Shown here: piece by piece, positions 48,426 to 57,406 of the stretch
Layout of the letters: each line of letters opens with the position of its first letter
Numbering within the stretch: the first letter of the stretch is position 1
Assembly: GCF_016889765.1 (NCBI RefSeq)
Contig: NZ_CP069533.1
Location: forward strand, 1,426,001 to 1,490,000
DNA length: 64,000 nt
Direction: 5' to 3'
Source of the DNA: Corynebacterium minutissimum
GTDB lineage: Bacteria > Actinomycetota > Actinomycetes > Mycobacteriales > Mycobacteriaceae
Made by a program: the position numbers and the translations under genes
The notes under the pieces: model-generated
What the model saw: only the letters and a program-made list of their open reading frames with translations
Database searches by the model: none
What the model was told of the DNA's origin: nothing

Positions 48426-50240
48426 CTAGGCGGCGCGGTTGATTGCTGAGGTGATGGCGTTGATGGAAGCGCGAGTGGTGGAGCCGGCGATGCCGGCGCC
48501 CCATACCCGAGTGCCGTTGACCTCTGCGGCGATGTAACAGGCAGCTTCAGCATCGTCACCGGAAGTACGGGACTGCTGGGAGTAATCGATGACTTCAAAG
48601 TCGATGCCAATGCCTTCCAGCGCGTTGGCATAGGCGGCGATGGGGCCGTTGCCGCTACCGGAGACGACGTGCTTCTCACCGTTGTAAATGATCGAGGCAG
48701 TCACCTTGGCGTCCTCCGTTTCCGTCGTTGAGTTATCAACGTGGAAGGTTTCCAGCTCCAGCGGGGTAGTGCGGTCGAGGAATTCGGCGGCAAAGATGTC
48801 CCACATGTTCTTGGAGTTGACCTCGCCACCCTCGGCGTCAGTGACGGCCTGGACAACGGAGGAGAACTCTGCCTGCATGGCGCGCGGCATGTTGATGCCG
48901 TGGTCGGTCTTCATGATGTAGGCAACGCCACCCTTGCCGGACTGCGAGTTCACGCGGATAACGGCCTGGTAATCGCGGCCCACATCCTTTGGGTCGATAG
49001 GCAGGTACGGAACTTCCCAGGTGGTCTCACGCAGTTCTTCCCAGGACACGTCGGTGTTGTTTGCGCCGGGGCGCACAACTTGGGCCAGGGCATCCAAGCC
49101 CTTGTTGATAGCGTCCTGGTGGGAGCCGGAGAACGCCGTGAAGACCAGCTCGCCGCCGTAGGGGTGGCGCTCAGGGACACGCAACTGGTTGCAGTACTCC
49201 ACCGTTTCACGTATCTTAGGCAGGTCGGAGAAATCGATCTGTGGATCTACGCCCTGGGTCAGCATGTTCAGGCCCAAAGTGATGAGGTCGACGTTACCGG
49301 TGCGCTCACCATTGCCAAACAGGCAGCCCTCAATGCGGTCCGCACCGGCCATGTAGCCCAGCTCCGCAGCGGCGACACCTTCACCGCGGTCATTGTGTGG
49401 GTGCAGGGACATGATGATGGAATCACGCTTGGCAAAGTTGCGGTGCATCCATTCGATCTGGTCGGCGTAGACGTTCGGGCTAATCATCTCCACCGTGGAT
49501 GGCAGGTTGATGATCATCGGATTGTCCGGGGTTGCCTCCATAATGTCGACGACCGCATCGCAGACCTCGACTGCAAAATCCAACTCGGTGCCGGTAAAGG
49601 ACTCCGGCGAGTACTCCCACCGCCAGTTGGTGTCCGGGTAGTCCTGGGCAATGGACTTGATGAGCTCCGCAGCATCCGTCGCCAGCTTCTTGATGGCCGG
49701 GCGGTCCTTGCGGAAGACCACGCGTCGCTGTAGCTTCGACGTTGAGTTGTAGAAGTGAACAATGACGTTCTTGGCACCCTCACAGGCCTCAAAAGTGCGG
49801 CGGATGAGGTGCTCGCGCGCCTGCACCAAGACCTGAATGGTGACGTCATCGGGGATCTTGTTGCCTTCGATGATTTCGCGTACGAAGTTGAAGTCCGTCT
49901 GGGACGCGGAGGGGAAGCCCACCTCAATTTCCTTGTAGCCCATCTTGACCAGCAGGTCGAACATGCGGTGCTTGCGTTCCGGGCTCATCGGATCGATGAG
50001 GGCCTGATTGCCATCACGCAGATCCACCGCGCACCACTGAGGAGCGACGGTGATGGTCTTATCCGGCCAAGTACGGTCGGTCAGTGTGACGGGTTCTACT
50101 TCCTGAGCAAAGCTCTGGTAGCGGTTTACTGGCATGGAGGAGCCGCGCTGCTTATTCCAGGCTGGCTGGTTGTCGTTGCGCGGGCCGTTCGGGGTAGTGA
50201 TGTCACGCGGAGCGGAGATGAAAGAATCGTTGGGGGACAT
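48426..50240 (-). CDS. leuA: 2-isopropylmalate synthase
   Basis: A 604-residue enzyme that condenses acetyl-CoA and 2-oxoisovalerate in the first committed step of leucine synthesis. The catalytic barrel is marked by CAVDLRDGNQALIDPM near the start, SLHPHNDRGEGVAAAELG, and GNGERTGNVDLITL. The C-terminal regulatory LeuA domain (about 470-604, GNGPIAAYANALEGIGI) carries leucine feedback inhibition in the family. The N-terminus has the 60-residue extension of the mycobacterial-corynebacterial LeuA2 type. Start ATG 50240 follows AAGGAAG. Expression is probably controlled by a leader peptide upstream (50348-50395). Confidence 0.95.
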   Translation of the reverse strand: MSPNDSFISAPRDITTPNGPRNDNQPAWNKQRGSSMPVNRYQSFAQEVEPVTLTDRTWPDKTITVAPQWCAVDLRDGNQALIDPMSPERKHRMFDLLVKMGYKEIEVGFPSASQTDFNFVREIIEGNKIPDDVTIQVLVQAREHLIRRTFEACEGAKNVIVHFYNSTSKLQRRVVFRKDRPAIKKLATDAAELIKSIAQDYPDTNWRWEYSPESFTGTELDFAVEVCDAVVDIMEATPDNPMIINLPSTVEMISPNVYADQIEWMHRNFAKRDSIIMSLHPHNDRGEGVAAAELGYMAGADRIEGCLFGNGERTGNVDLITLGLNMLTQGVDPQIDFSDLPKIRETVEYCNQLRVPERHPYGGELVFTAFSGSHQDAINKGLDALAQVVRPGANNTDVSWEELRETTWEVPYLPIDPKDVGRDYQAVIRVNSQSGKGGVAYIMKTDHGINMPRAMQAEFSSVVQAVTDAEGGEVNSKNMWDIFAAEFLDRTTPLELETFHVDNSTTETEDAKVTASIIYNGEKHVVSGSGNGPIAAYANALEGIGIDFEVIDYSQQSRTSGDDAEAACYIAAEVNGTRVWGAGIAGSTTRASINAITSAINRAA

Positions 50241-50347
50241 AAGGTGTTCTCTTCCTTGAAAGGTGGTGGCTGTGTGGTGGGGACGGCCAGCTGCAGTGTC
50301 AGCATCACTACGCTCCGCGACGGGGCGCTGGCCGTGGAGTCACGAAC

Positions 50348-50395
50348 CTAAATCCCGCCGCGGCTACTAAGGAGAAGGGTGCGCCGCAAAGTCAT
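50348..50395 (-). CDS. leuL: leuA leader peptide, 15 aa
   Basis: A 15-codon ORF, MTLRRTLLLSSRGGI, 107 bp upstream of leuA. It contains Leu four times, three in a row (CTT CTC CTT), the hallmark of leucine attenuation. The predicted promoter (50403-50431) puts the transcription start at or within a base or two of its ATG, so it would be translated without a ribosome site. Downstream of it a 9-bp inverted repeat, ACGGCCAGC (50283-50291) with GCTGGCCGT (50327-50335), can form a hairpin. There is no T-run, so control may act on leuA translation or Rho rather than on a classical terminator. Confidence 0.72.
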   Translation of the reverse strand: MTLRRTLLLSSRGGI

Positions 50396-50402
50396 GTGAG
50401 CC

Positions 50403-50431
50403 ACAATACAGGGCTTCCCATACTGTGGCAA
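50403..50431 (-). promoter_or_regulatory. Promoter of the leuL-leuA unit
   Basis: On the minus strand the -35 box is TTGCCA (complement at 50426-50431), the spacer is 17 nt, and the -10 box is TATTGT (complement at 50403-50408). Confidence 0.6.
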
Positions 50432-50469
50432 GCAATTTCACATGCTGAGATTCGTTCGGGGTGGTTATG

Positions 50470-51660
50470 ATGTCCCACGTGCTTTCAAAGAAAACCGAGC
50501 CGATGCCCCCTGAATCTGTCGACACCCCTGCGGGTGGTGTCGCGCTGGACGACGCCTCCCCGCAGCCCCGCAGCGCCTTCATCGTGAGCGCTGTTGCCGT
50601 CGCTGTTATTGGGGCAGCGGTGCGTATTGGCGTGCTGAACCTTCTGAGCGCGGTGAATGACAGCGAACTGTGGGACCAACTCTTGGCATGGGATGCCAAG
50701 TATTACTTGGAGATTGCGAGTGTTGGCTATTTTGAGGCCGATATCAGTGCTGATGGCCCGGTGTACGAAAAGACGATGGCCTTCTTCCCTGGCTTCCCCA
50801 TGCTCTTGCGGGCGGTGGGCTGGACAGGGCTTGACCTTGGGATCGCCGCGCTGATCCTCAATACGGTGCTCACTGCGGTCATGGCTGCGGGCGTTATGGT
50901 GCTTGCGCGACGGCTCGGCGCTGGTCGCGCCGGGCAGATTGCCGCCGCGGTTGTGGTGACGAGTGCGCCGATGTCCATTGTGTTTTCCATGCCGTATACC
51001 GAGGCACTCTTTGGTGCCCTCGTAGTCTGGGGGCTGGTAGCGCTGGATGAGCGTGCGTGGTGGTGGGCCGGTGCCGCGGGCTTCGTGCTGTCGTTGACGC
51101 GCTTGACCGCGGTGGATTTCCTTGCCGTATTTGGCCTGTGGGTGCTGCTGTATGGCCGGCGGGAATGGCAGGCCTGGCTAAGCCTTGGTATTGCCGCACT
51201 TCCGTTGCCTGCCTATCTCCTGTGGACGCAACGCTACCTAGCGGATGTCGGGGGCTATTTCGGCATTCAGACGAAGCATTGGAACTCGACCTTTGATGGT
51301 GGCGCCGCCACTTTGACGTTTGTATGGGACACCCTGACGAAGAATAACGACGTGGGCTACCTGCTGACCGTCCTTGTCATCCTTGGTGCTGTGGTGCTGC
51401 TCGTGGCGTCGTGGGGCAAGGCTAACCCAGTGGCGTGGTGGTTTAGTGCCGCGCTCATGGCGAATGTGTTGCTCTCAGACGGAATTTTGCATTCCCGCCC
51501 CCGCCTTCTTCTGCCGGCAGCGCTCCTCTTCGTGCCGTGGGTAATCCGTGCGGTCAAGGAACTTCCGGCCCGCATTGCCTGGTCTGGCATTGCAGTGTGG
51601 GTGCTGTGGTCGGCATGGTTCTCCGCCTACATGATTGTCGTCTTTGAATGGGCCATTTAG
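50470..51660 (+). CDS. Polytopic membrane protein, PIG-V-like mannosyltransferase candidate
   Basis: About 396 residues with eight to ten helices. The first loop has LLAWDAKYYLEIASVGYFE, with the Asp that marks the first external loop of GT-C glycosyltransferases, and VYEKTMAFFPGFPML after it recalls the PIG-V family. Corynebacteria use such enzymes to mannosylate lipoglycans or proteins; the substrate is inferred only. The ATG at 50470 has GGGTGG 6 nt upstream; GTG 50461 and ATG 50467 are alternatives. It diverges from leuL, so both promoters lie in about 75 bp. Its stop lies inside a tandem 22-bp duplication. Confidence 0.72.
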   Translation: MSHVLSKKTEPMPPESVDTPAGGVALDDASPQPRSAFIVSAVAVAVIGAAVRIGVLNLLSAVNDSELWDQLLAWDAKYYLEIASVGYFEADISADGPVYEKTMAFFPGFPMLLRAVGWTGLDLGIAALILNTVLTAVMAAGVMVLARRLGAGRAGQIAAAVVVTSAPMSIVFSMPYTEALFGALVVWGLVALDERAWWWAGAAGFVLSLTRLTAVDFLAVFGLWVLLYGRREWQAWLSLGIAALPLPAYLLWTQRYLADVGGYFGIQTKHWNSTFDGGAATLTFVWDTLTKNNDVGYLLTVLVILGAVVLLVASWGKANPVAWWFSAALMANVLLSDGILHSRPRLLLPAALLFVPWVIRAVKELPARIAWSGIAVWVLWSAWFSAYMIVVFEWAI

Positions 51661-51686
51661 CGCGTTTGAATGGGCCTTTTAGCGCG
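51643..51686 (+). repeat. 22-bp tandem duplication at a convergent gene junction
   Basis: Positions 51643-51664 and 51665-51686 are identical except one base (A or T at unit position 13). The first copy holds the stop of the PIG-V-like gene, and the second holds the stop of the DMT transporter on the other strand. Confidence 0.9.
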
Positions 51687-52560
51687 GCGCTTGGTCTGTA
51701 CGTTTCGTCGTACCCGTGTTTACCGGGATTCGGGAAAGCACGATGGTGGAGATGATCATGATGACGAGTGAGCCGCCCATAACGCTCCATCCCACGGCGG
51801 ACTCTACTTGGAATTTCTCGCCCAGCACCCAATAACCCAAGCCAAAGGCCACGATCGGTTCCATGATGGTCATGGCCGGCAAAGAATGCGCCAGAGCGCC
51901 GGCATGGAAGGAATACTGCTGGATCACCGTACCGCCGGCTGCCAGCCCGATGAGCGCATAGAGCTCCCAACTCCCCAGCGTTGCCAGGGGACCTTCATTG
52001 CCAAAGATGTCTACCACGGCTTTCGCCACGAGTGCCACGTAGCCATACAGAATGCCGCAGGCCGTGCCAAGTGCCAGGGCTGATTCTTCCGGGCGGTTGA
52101 AGGCAGCCAGGAACAGTGCAACAAGGGCTAGGGCGCCAACGGCGAAGGCGGGCCACCATTGGGACCACGTGGGCGTCGTCAAGCCGGCTGTGGGGCGCCC
52201 ATACACAACCAGAATGCCCACGGCAATAGTCAATGCCATGCACCACACAACCTCACGGGTAGCCATGGAGCGGCGCGAGTACCAAGCCGCGAGAGGCAGT
52301 GTGAACATGAGGGAAAGGACGAGGATGGGCTGCACGATGAGCAACGTGCCGAAGTGAAGCGCAAGGAGCTGCAGTGCGTAGGCGATGACGGCAGCGGCCG
52401 TGCCTATCCACCAGAGAGGGGTTCGCAGTGCGGTGCGCATCACGCTGGTGGAGCTGGCGTCCAAAACGATACGGTGGCGTATGACTGTGCCCCAGGCAAT
52501 GACCAGTGCCGAGGCCAGCGCAAAAGCAACGGCAACCACGTTAGAAAACATCGAGTCCAC
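51679..52560 (-). CDS. DMT-family (EamA-like) permease
   Basis: About 293 residues with nine to ten hydrophobic helices in two similar halves, the typical EamA layout; the second half ends in a helix with EPIVAFGLGYWVLGEKF, the conserved Pro/Glu region of the family. The N-terminal start is GTG 52560, with ATG 52551 as an alternative. The substrate is unknown; relatives export amino acids or metabolites, and the lysC-asd neighbours do not decide it. Confidence 0.78.
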   Translation of the reverse strand: MDSMFSNVVAVAFALASALVIAWGTVIRHRIVLDASSTSVMRTALRTPLWWIGTAAAVIAYALQLLALHFGTLLIVQPILVLSLMFTLPLAAWYSRRSMATREVVWCMALTIAVGILVVYGRPTAGLTTPTWSQWWPAFAVGALALVALFLAAFNRPEESALALGTACGILYGYVALVAKAVVDIFGNEGPLATLGSWELYALIGLAAGGTVIQQYSFHAGALAHSLPAMTIMEPIVAFGLGYWVLGEKFQVESAVGWSVMGGSLVIMIISTIVLSRIPVNTGTTKRTDQAPR

Positions 52561-52698
52561 CCTACCTGGAATTAATGCGTGCCCAGTGTTTCGGTCGGGC
52601 CGGAAGAGCGGTACTCTAAAAAGAGTTGACTGCCGATCTATAGGTATTGGGCGGTGGACAGGTATTGGCCCTCGCGAAAACGAAAGGTGGGACCGTCA

Positions 52699-53964
52699 GT
52701 GGCCCTAGTCGTACAGAAATACGGGGGATCCTCCCTCGAAAGCGCTGAGCGCATCCGCGCCGTCGCGGAGCGAATTGTGGCGACGAAAAAGCAGGGCAAC
52801 GACGTGGTCGTCGTGTGCTCCGCCATGGGAGACACCACCGATGAGCTCCTTGACCTCGCCGCCCAGGTCAACCCTGTTCCGCCGCAGCGCGAAATGGACA
52901 TGCTGTTGACTGCCGGTGAGCGCATCTCTAACGCGCTCGTTGCCATGGCGGTGGAGTCTCTCGGTGCGCAGGCTCAATCCTTCACCGGCTCCCAAGCCGG
53001 CGTGCTCACCACTGAGCGCCACGGCAACGCCCGGATTGTTGACGTCACCCCGGGCCGCCTTACGGAAGCTCTTGAGGCGGGCAAGATTTGTATTGTTGCT
53101 GGTTTTCAGGGAGTCAATAAGGAATCCCGCGACGTCACCACCCTGGGTCGCGGTGGCTCAGATACCACCGCGGTCGCTCTCGCCGCAGCACTCAAGGCCG
53201 ATGTGTGCGAGATTTACTCGGACGTTGATGGTGTCTACACCGCCGACCCCCGCATCGTGCCTAATGCCCAGAAGCTAGAGAAGCTCTCCTTTGAGGAGAT
53301 GCTGGAGCTGGCCGCAGTAGGCTCCAAGATTTTGGTTCTGCGCAGCGTCGAATACGCCCGCGCGTTTAATGTACCCCTGCGAGTTCGCTCGTCTTATTCA
53401 ACCGACCCCGGCACACTTATTGCCGGTTCAATGGAGGATATCCCCGTGGAAGAAGCAGTACTTACCGGCATCGCTACTGATAACTCTGAGGCCAAGGTTA
53501 CCGTCCTCGGTATCCCGGACCGCCCGGGGGAGGCCGCCAAGGTCTTCCGCGTCATTGCGGACGCGGAGATTAACATCGACATGGTTCTGCAGAACGTCTC
53601 CTCCCTGGAGTCTGGTACTACCGATATCACCTTTACCTGCCCGCGTGCCGATGGGCCGCGCGCGATGGAGTTGCTGGCTAAGCTCAAGGAGGAGGGCCAC
53701 TGGACCAATGTGCTGTACGACGACCAAGTGGGCAAGGTCTCCCTCGTTGGCGCAGGCATGAAGTCCCATCCAGGTGTGACCGCGGACTTTACCGAGGCGC
53801 TGCGTGACGCAGGCGTGAACATGGAGCTCATTTCCACCTCCGAAATCCGTATCTCCGTGCTGACGCGCGAGGCAGACCTGGAGAAGGCCGCTGTGGCCCT
53901 GCACGAGAAGTTCCAGCTTGGTGGCGATGAAGAAGCCACCGTTTATGCTGGTACTGGACGCTAG
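52699..53964 (+). CDS. lysC: Aspartokinase, with internal beta-subunit start
   Basis: A 421-residue enzyme that phosphorylates aspartate at the head of the Lys/Thr/Met pathway. N-terminal motif VVQKYGGSSLESAERI, then TAGERISNALVAMA and GRGGSDTTAVALAAAL; two ACT domains follow (about 265-421) with GTTDITFTCPRA and ISTSEIRISVL, which in this genus sense lysine plus threonine. GTG 52699 with AAAGGTGG upstream. A second in-frame start is visible: GTG 53446, preceded by GGAGG, would give a beta polypeptide of about 172 residues holding the ACT domains, as known for C. glutamicum lysC. Followed 19 bp later by asd. Confidence 0.96.
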   Translation: MALVVQKYGGSSLESAERIRAVAERIVATKKQGNDVVVVCSAMGDTTDELLDLAAQVNPVPPQREMDMLLTAGERISNALVAMAVESLGAQAQSFTGSQAGVLTTERHGNARIVDVTPGRLTEALEAGKICIVAGFQGVNKESRDVTTLGRGGSDTTAVALAAALKADVCEIYSDVDGVYTADPRIVPNAQKLEKLSFEEMLELAAVGSKILVLRSVEYARAFNVPLRVRSSYSTDPGTLIAGSMEDIPVEEAVLTGIATDNSEAKVTVLGIPDRPGEAAKVFRVIADAEINIDMVLQNVSSLESGTTDITFTCPRADGPRAMELLAKLKEEGHWTNVLYDDQVGKVSLVGAGMKSHPGVTADFTEALRDAGVNMELISTSEIRISVLTREADLEKAAVALHEKFQLGGDEEATVYAGTGR

Positions 53965-53983
53965 AGTTTAAGGAGTTAAGGTC

Positions 53984-55021
53984 ATGACCACTGTTGCAGT
54001 AGTTGGCGCCACCGGACAGGTTGGCCACGTGATGCGGTCCATTCTGGAAGAGCGCAACTTCCCGGCTGACACGGTTCGCTTCTTCGCCTCTGCGCGCTCG
54101 GCAGGGCAGGAGCTCACCTTCCGCGAGGAGAAGATCGTCGTGGAAGACCTGGCAGAGCAAACTGTAGAGAGCCTCGCCGGTATTGATATCGCGCTGTTCT
54201 CCGCGGGCGGTTCCACCTCCACGCAGTACGCACCGCTCTTCGCTGAGGCGGGTGCCACCGTGGTGGATAACTCTTCCGCGTGGCGCAAGGACCCGGACGT
54301 CCCCCTCATCGTTTCTGAGGTGAACCCGCAGGACAAGAACGCGGTGACGAAGGGCATCATTGCGAACCCCAATTGCACCACGATGGCGATTATGCCGGTC
54401 ACCAAGGCGCTTCACGACGTCGCCGGGCTCACCACCCTGCGTGTCGCCTCCTACCAAGCGGTATCTGGTTCCGGTCTGGCAGGCGTGGAGACGCTGGTAA
54501 AGCAGGTGGCGTCCATTGGTGATCGCAACGTGGAGCTGACGCACGATGGCTCCGTTCTCGAGGTTGAGCCGGACGAGCTCGGCCCCTACGTTGCCCCGAT
54601 TGCCTACAACGCGGTGCCGCTGGCCGGCAACCTCGTGGACGATGGCACGGAGGAGACCGATGAGGAGCAGAAGCTGCGTAACGAGTCCCGCAAGATTCTG
54701 GGCCTGCCAGAGCTCAAGGTATCCGGCACCTGTGTGCGTATCCCGGTCTTTACTGGCCACACCATGGTGGTGCATGCGGAGTTTGAGCAGTCGATTACCC
54801 CGGAGCAGGCCCGCGAGGCGCTGTCCAATGCTGCAGGCGTCAAGGTCGTGGACGTTCCCACCCCCCTTGCTGCTGCCGGCATCGACCTGTCTCTGGTCGG
54901 CCGCATCCGCCAAGACCAGACCATCGCGGACAACAAGGGCCTTGTCTTTGTTGTGTCCGGCGATAACCTCCGCAAGGGCGCAGCCCTGAACACCATTCAG
55001 ATTGCGGAGCTCTTGGTCTAA
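53984..55021 (+). CDS. asd: Aspartate-semialdehyde dehydrogenase
   Basis: A 345-residue NADPH enzyme that reduces aspartyl phosphate to the semialdehyde. The dinucleotide-binding opening is VGATGQVGHVMRSIL, the catalytic cysteine is Cys131 in ANPNCTTMAIM, and the substrate/His segment is RIPVFTGHTMVVHAEFE. AAGGAG precedes ATG 53984. It is cotranscribed with lysC and ends at the terminator at 55037-55076. Confidence 0.96.
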   Translation: MTTVAVVGATGQVGHVMRSILEERNFPADTVRFFASARSAGQELTFREEKIVVEDLAEQTVESLAGIDIALFSAGGSTSTQYAPLFAEAGATVVDNSSAWRKDPDVPLIVSEVNPQDKNAVTKGIIANPNCTTMAIMPVTKALHDVAGLTTLRVASYQAVSGSGLAGVETLVKQVASIGDRNVELTHDGSVLEVEPDELGPYVAPIAYNAVPLAGNLVDDGTEETDEEQKLRNESRKILGLPELKVSGTCVRIPVFTGHTMVVHAEFEQSITPEQAREALSNAAGVKVVDVPTPLAAAGIDLSLVGRIRQDQTIADNKGLVFVVSGDNLRKGAALNTIQIAELLV

Positions 55022-55036
55022 GGGCCGCATATAGTA

Positions 55037-55076
55037 AAAGTCCGCCCCAGAAGGAAATCTGGTGGCGGACTTTCGC
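55037..55076 (+). terminator. Terminator of lysC-asd
   Basis: AAAGTCCGCC (55037-55046) pairs with GGCGGACTTT (55064-55073), with an inner CCAG/CTGG helix, 15 nt past the asd stop. Confidence 0.85.
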
Positions 55077-55109
55077 TGGTTTTAAGGACCTAGGCCTTTA
55101 GGCAGGTCT

Positions 55110-56432
55110 TTAGTTCTTCGGAACCTCAGGCTTGGTGTGCTCCACGAAGGTTACGGAAGGATCCGGATCCTCGCGGTCGTACTCAATCTCTTCGTCTGCC
55201 TCAAGCTCCTCGTGGATCTCATCGGCGACGGTCTCGACGAACTCCTCGGTCTCCATGTTGGAGGCTGCAGCAAGCTTGCGTAGTTCGCGCTCGTTCTTCT
55301 TAGTGAAGTGCTCGCGCGGGTCTAGGCGGCGCTTGACCAAAGTACGGGCGCGCACGCGGCGGTCAGACTCGGAGGAGATCTTGTCGCGCTGGGTAATCCA
55401 GGTGATGACCATGACGGCAATCATGAGCAGGCCGATGTAGCCCAGAATCGGGTAGACGCTGGAGACCAGCTTCTTGAAACCGACGAAGGAGAGGATGAAG
55501 CCGATAACGCAGGCGCCCGCGTAAACGGGGTAGAAGAGCTTCGGCTTCTTACGGGTTAGGCGCTTGCCCATGGCATAGAACATGCCGATGGCGGTGTTGA
55601 AGACCATGCCGTAGATGATGAAGGTCATGAAGTAACCCAAGACTGGGTTTACGTTGTTGATCAGCGTGAGGACCGGAAGGTCTTGGCCGTTGACCTCAGG
55701 CGCCACCATGTACAGCGAGACCACGAGAAGGGTCAGCAGAATCAAGTAAATGATGCCACCGAAGAAGCCGCCGATGCCCACGGCGCGGTTATCCAAAATA
55801 TTGCCGCCAATAACGATGGACATGGACACTGCACACATCACGTTGAGGCCGGTGTAGTTCAGCGCAGCGAGCCACCAGCTGTGGATGGGCGTTTCAACGT
55901 TGTCCACGGCGTAGGCATTGATCGACGACCAGTCCACGTCCGTAGTGATGATGGTGTAGCCGGTAGCGAGGACGACGAAGATAATAATGAAAGGCGTAAT
56001 CGCGCCGATGACGGAGGTTACCTTGTCTACGTCGAGCAGGCCGACGAGGAGAACCAGTGTGAGCATCACTGCGCCGCCGACCCAAATCGGTACGCCTTCG
56101 AACTGCTGGCTAATGGTGGAGCCGCCACCGGCGAACATGACGAAGCCGATGGAGAACAGCGTTGCTAGCGTGCCGTAGTCCAGAACGCGGGAAATGATGG
56201 GGCCACTGATCTTGTCGTAGACGGCAGTGTGCTCATCTGCCTGGAAGTAGGAACCCAGCTGCAGGATCGAAATACCGGTAATCAGCATGAGGGCGGCAGC
56301 AAGCACAACGCCCCACAGGCCCCAGTTGCCAAAGGCTACAAAGTACTGCATCGCTTCCTGGCCGGATGCAAAGCCGGCGCCGACGACGACGCCGATAAAG
56401 GCCATGGAAATGGCCACTGCGCGTTTCCACAT
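55110..56432 (-). CDS. YkvI-like membrane transporter with long acidic tail
   Basis: A 440-residue membrane protein with about ten helices, starting MWKRAVAISMAFIGVVVGAG followed by FASGQEAMQYF, the pattern of the YkvI group within the APC/LeuT-like fold. The unwound first helix GVVVGAGFASGQE fits an ion-coupled transporter. The last 90 residues are cytoplasmic, charged and helical (EREL, EELEADEEIEYDREDPD). Substrate unknown. Upstream of its start (56433-56692) I see no gene. Confidence 0.78.
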   Translation of the reverse strand: MWKRAVAISMAFIGVVVGAGFASGQEAMQYFVAFGNWGLWGVVLAAALMLITGISILQLGSYFQADEHTAVYDKISGPIISRVLDYGTLATLFSIGFVMFAGGGSTISQQFEGVPIWVGGAVMLTLVLLVGLLDVDKVTSVIGAITPFIIIFVVLATGYTIITTDVDWSSINAYAVDNVETPIHSWWLAALNYTGLNVMCAVSMSIVIGGNILDNRAVGIGGFFGGIIYLILLTLLVVSLYMVAPEVNGQDLPVLTLINNVNPVLGYFMTFIIYGMVFNTAIGMFYAMGKRLTRKKPKLFYPVYAGACVIGFILSFVGFKKLVSSVYPILGYIGLLMIAVMVITWITQRDKISSESDRRVRARTLVKRRLDPREHFTKKNERELRKLAAASNMETEEFVETVADEIHEELEADEEIEYDREDPDPSVTFVEHTKPEVPKN

Positions 56433-56692
56433 TTGGTTTAGAGGTCTCTCAATCCCACACGAGCCGGGGTCGTCACAGAACTAAGTGTGGTGCGGGCGGT
56501 CGGAAGCCGCGCGGCCCGGTTCGACTATCGATTTGTCACGTGTGCCTCGTGAAACATTAGGCGTGGTCGACAGGTATTTGCCAGCTGAAACGGTGTCCAC
56601 ACTGTGTGATACGTGTGACAGCACTGAAAAGTTACCCGTGTCTGCGCAGGTGCCCATGCTCAGCGCCACAGATTATAACGGGTCGGTAACGA

Positions 56693-57241
56693 TTACCCGC
56701 GATGATCAATAAGGTCTTTTCGGGCGCGGGCAACCCTAGAGCGAATGGTGCCTACGCGCACACCGGCGATCTTAGCGGCCTCCTCATAGGTATAGCCCAG
56801 CACTTGGGTAAGGATGAGGGCTTCGCGGCGGTCCTCCGGGAGGGCGTCGATAAGCGAGCGCGCGTCGATCCACTCGCTCCACGTGCTGGCGTTCTCCGGG
56901 GCGGGTGCGAGTGCTGCGGCATCCTCATACTCGGTGGCAGACTTGCGGGGCCGGGCCATGTCGTGGCGAATATTATCCACCCACACGCGGCGCGCGAGGG
57001 ACAGTAACCATGTGCGGGCAGAGGAACGCGCAGCAAAACGGGGAAGCGCGCTGATGACGCGCAGGTAAGTCTCTTGGGTGAGGTCGTCTGCGATATCCGC
57101 CCCGCCGAGGTGGGCAAGCAAACGCCAGACGTCATCTTGGGTGGATTTGATGAACTCCGTGAGAGCTGCGCGGTCGCCGCGTCCCGCCTTGAGGGCGAGG
57201 TCGGTAACGCGCGCATCATCGCGCTCGGAGTGGACTTTCAC
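56693..57241 (-). CDS. sigC: ECF-type sigma factor, SigC-like
   Basis: About 182 residues. Region 2 is seen in DDVWRLLAHLGGADIADDLT and the following QETYLRVISALPRFAARS, with RTWLLSLARRVWVDNIRHD; region 4 in ALPEDRREALILTQVLGYTY and EEAAKIAGVRVGTIRSRVAR. No anti-sigma gene is adjacent. It is divergent from katA, as sigC and katA are in C. glutamicum, where SigC controls cytochrome bd and copper response. The N-terminus is uncertain: GTG 57241 or TTG 57250. Confidence 0.85.
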   Translation of the reverse strand: MKVHSERDDARVTDLALKAGRGDRAALTEFIKSTQDDVWRLLAHLGGADIADDLTQETYLRVISALPRFAARSSARTWLLSLARRVWVDNIRHDMARPRKSATEYEDAAALAPAPENASTWSEWIDARSLIDALPEDRREALILTQVLGYTYEEAAKIAGVRVGTIRSRVARARKDLIDHRG

Positions 57242-57314
57242 CTCCCACAACTTACCAGTAGCGGTAGGTCACCTTACCTATCGCTGTGAGCTCCAGCCGG
57301 AATTCTAAAAACTG

Positions 57315-57343
57315 TTGCGGGGGTCATTTTTCGCCGGTAGGCT
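57315..57343 (+). promoter_or_regulatory. Candidate katA promoter
   Basis: TTGCGG (57315-57320), 17-nt spacer and TAGGCT (57338-57343), giving a leader of about 55 nt before katA. Confidence 0.5.
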
Positions 57344-57359
57344 ATGAAACGTCCGAGAT

Positions 57360-57382
57360 TGATAATGAACCCCAAATTATCA
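57360..57382. promoter_or_regulatory. Operator-like inverted repeat in the katA leader
   Basis: TGATAAT (57360-57366) and ATTATCA (57376-57382), a 7-bp perfect dyad with a 9-bp spacer just before the ribosome site. Its place fits a repressor such as OxyR, which is known to control katA in this genus, but I cannot identify the regulator. Confidence 0.4.
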
Positions 57383-57406
57383 GCGAATCCAGGAGGCATT
57401 TTCCTA

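Noticed and set aside
56485..56712. Plus-strand ORF of 75 codons before sigC
   Set aside because: No ribosome site, unusual composition, and it lies in the upstream region of a membrane-transporter gene.
57264..57285. DtxR (iron) box between sigC and katA
   Set aside because: The TAGGT...ACCTA halves have a spacing one base short of the known consensus, and the centre does not match.
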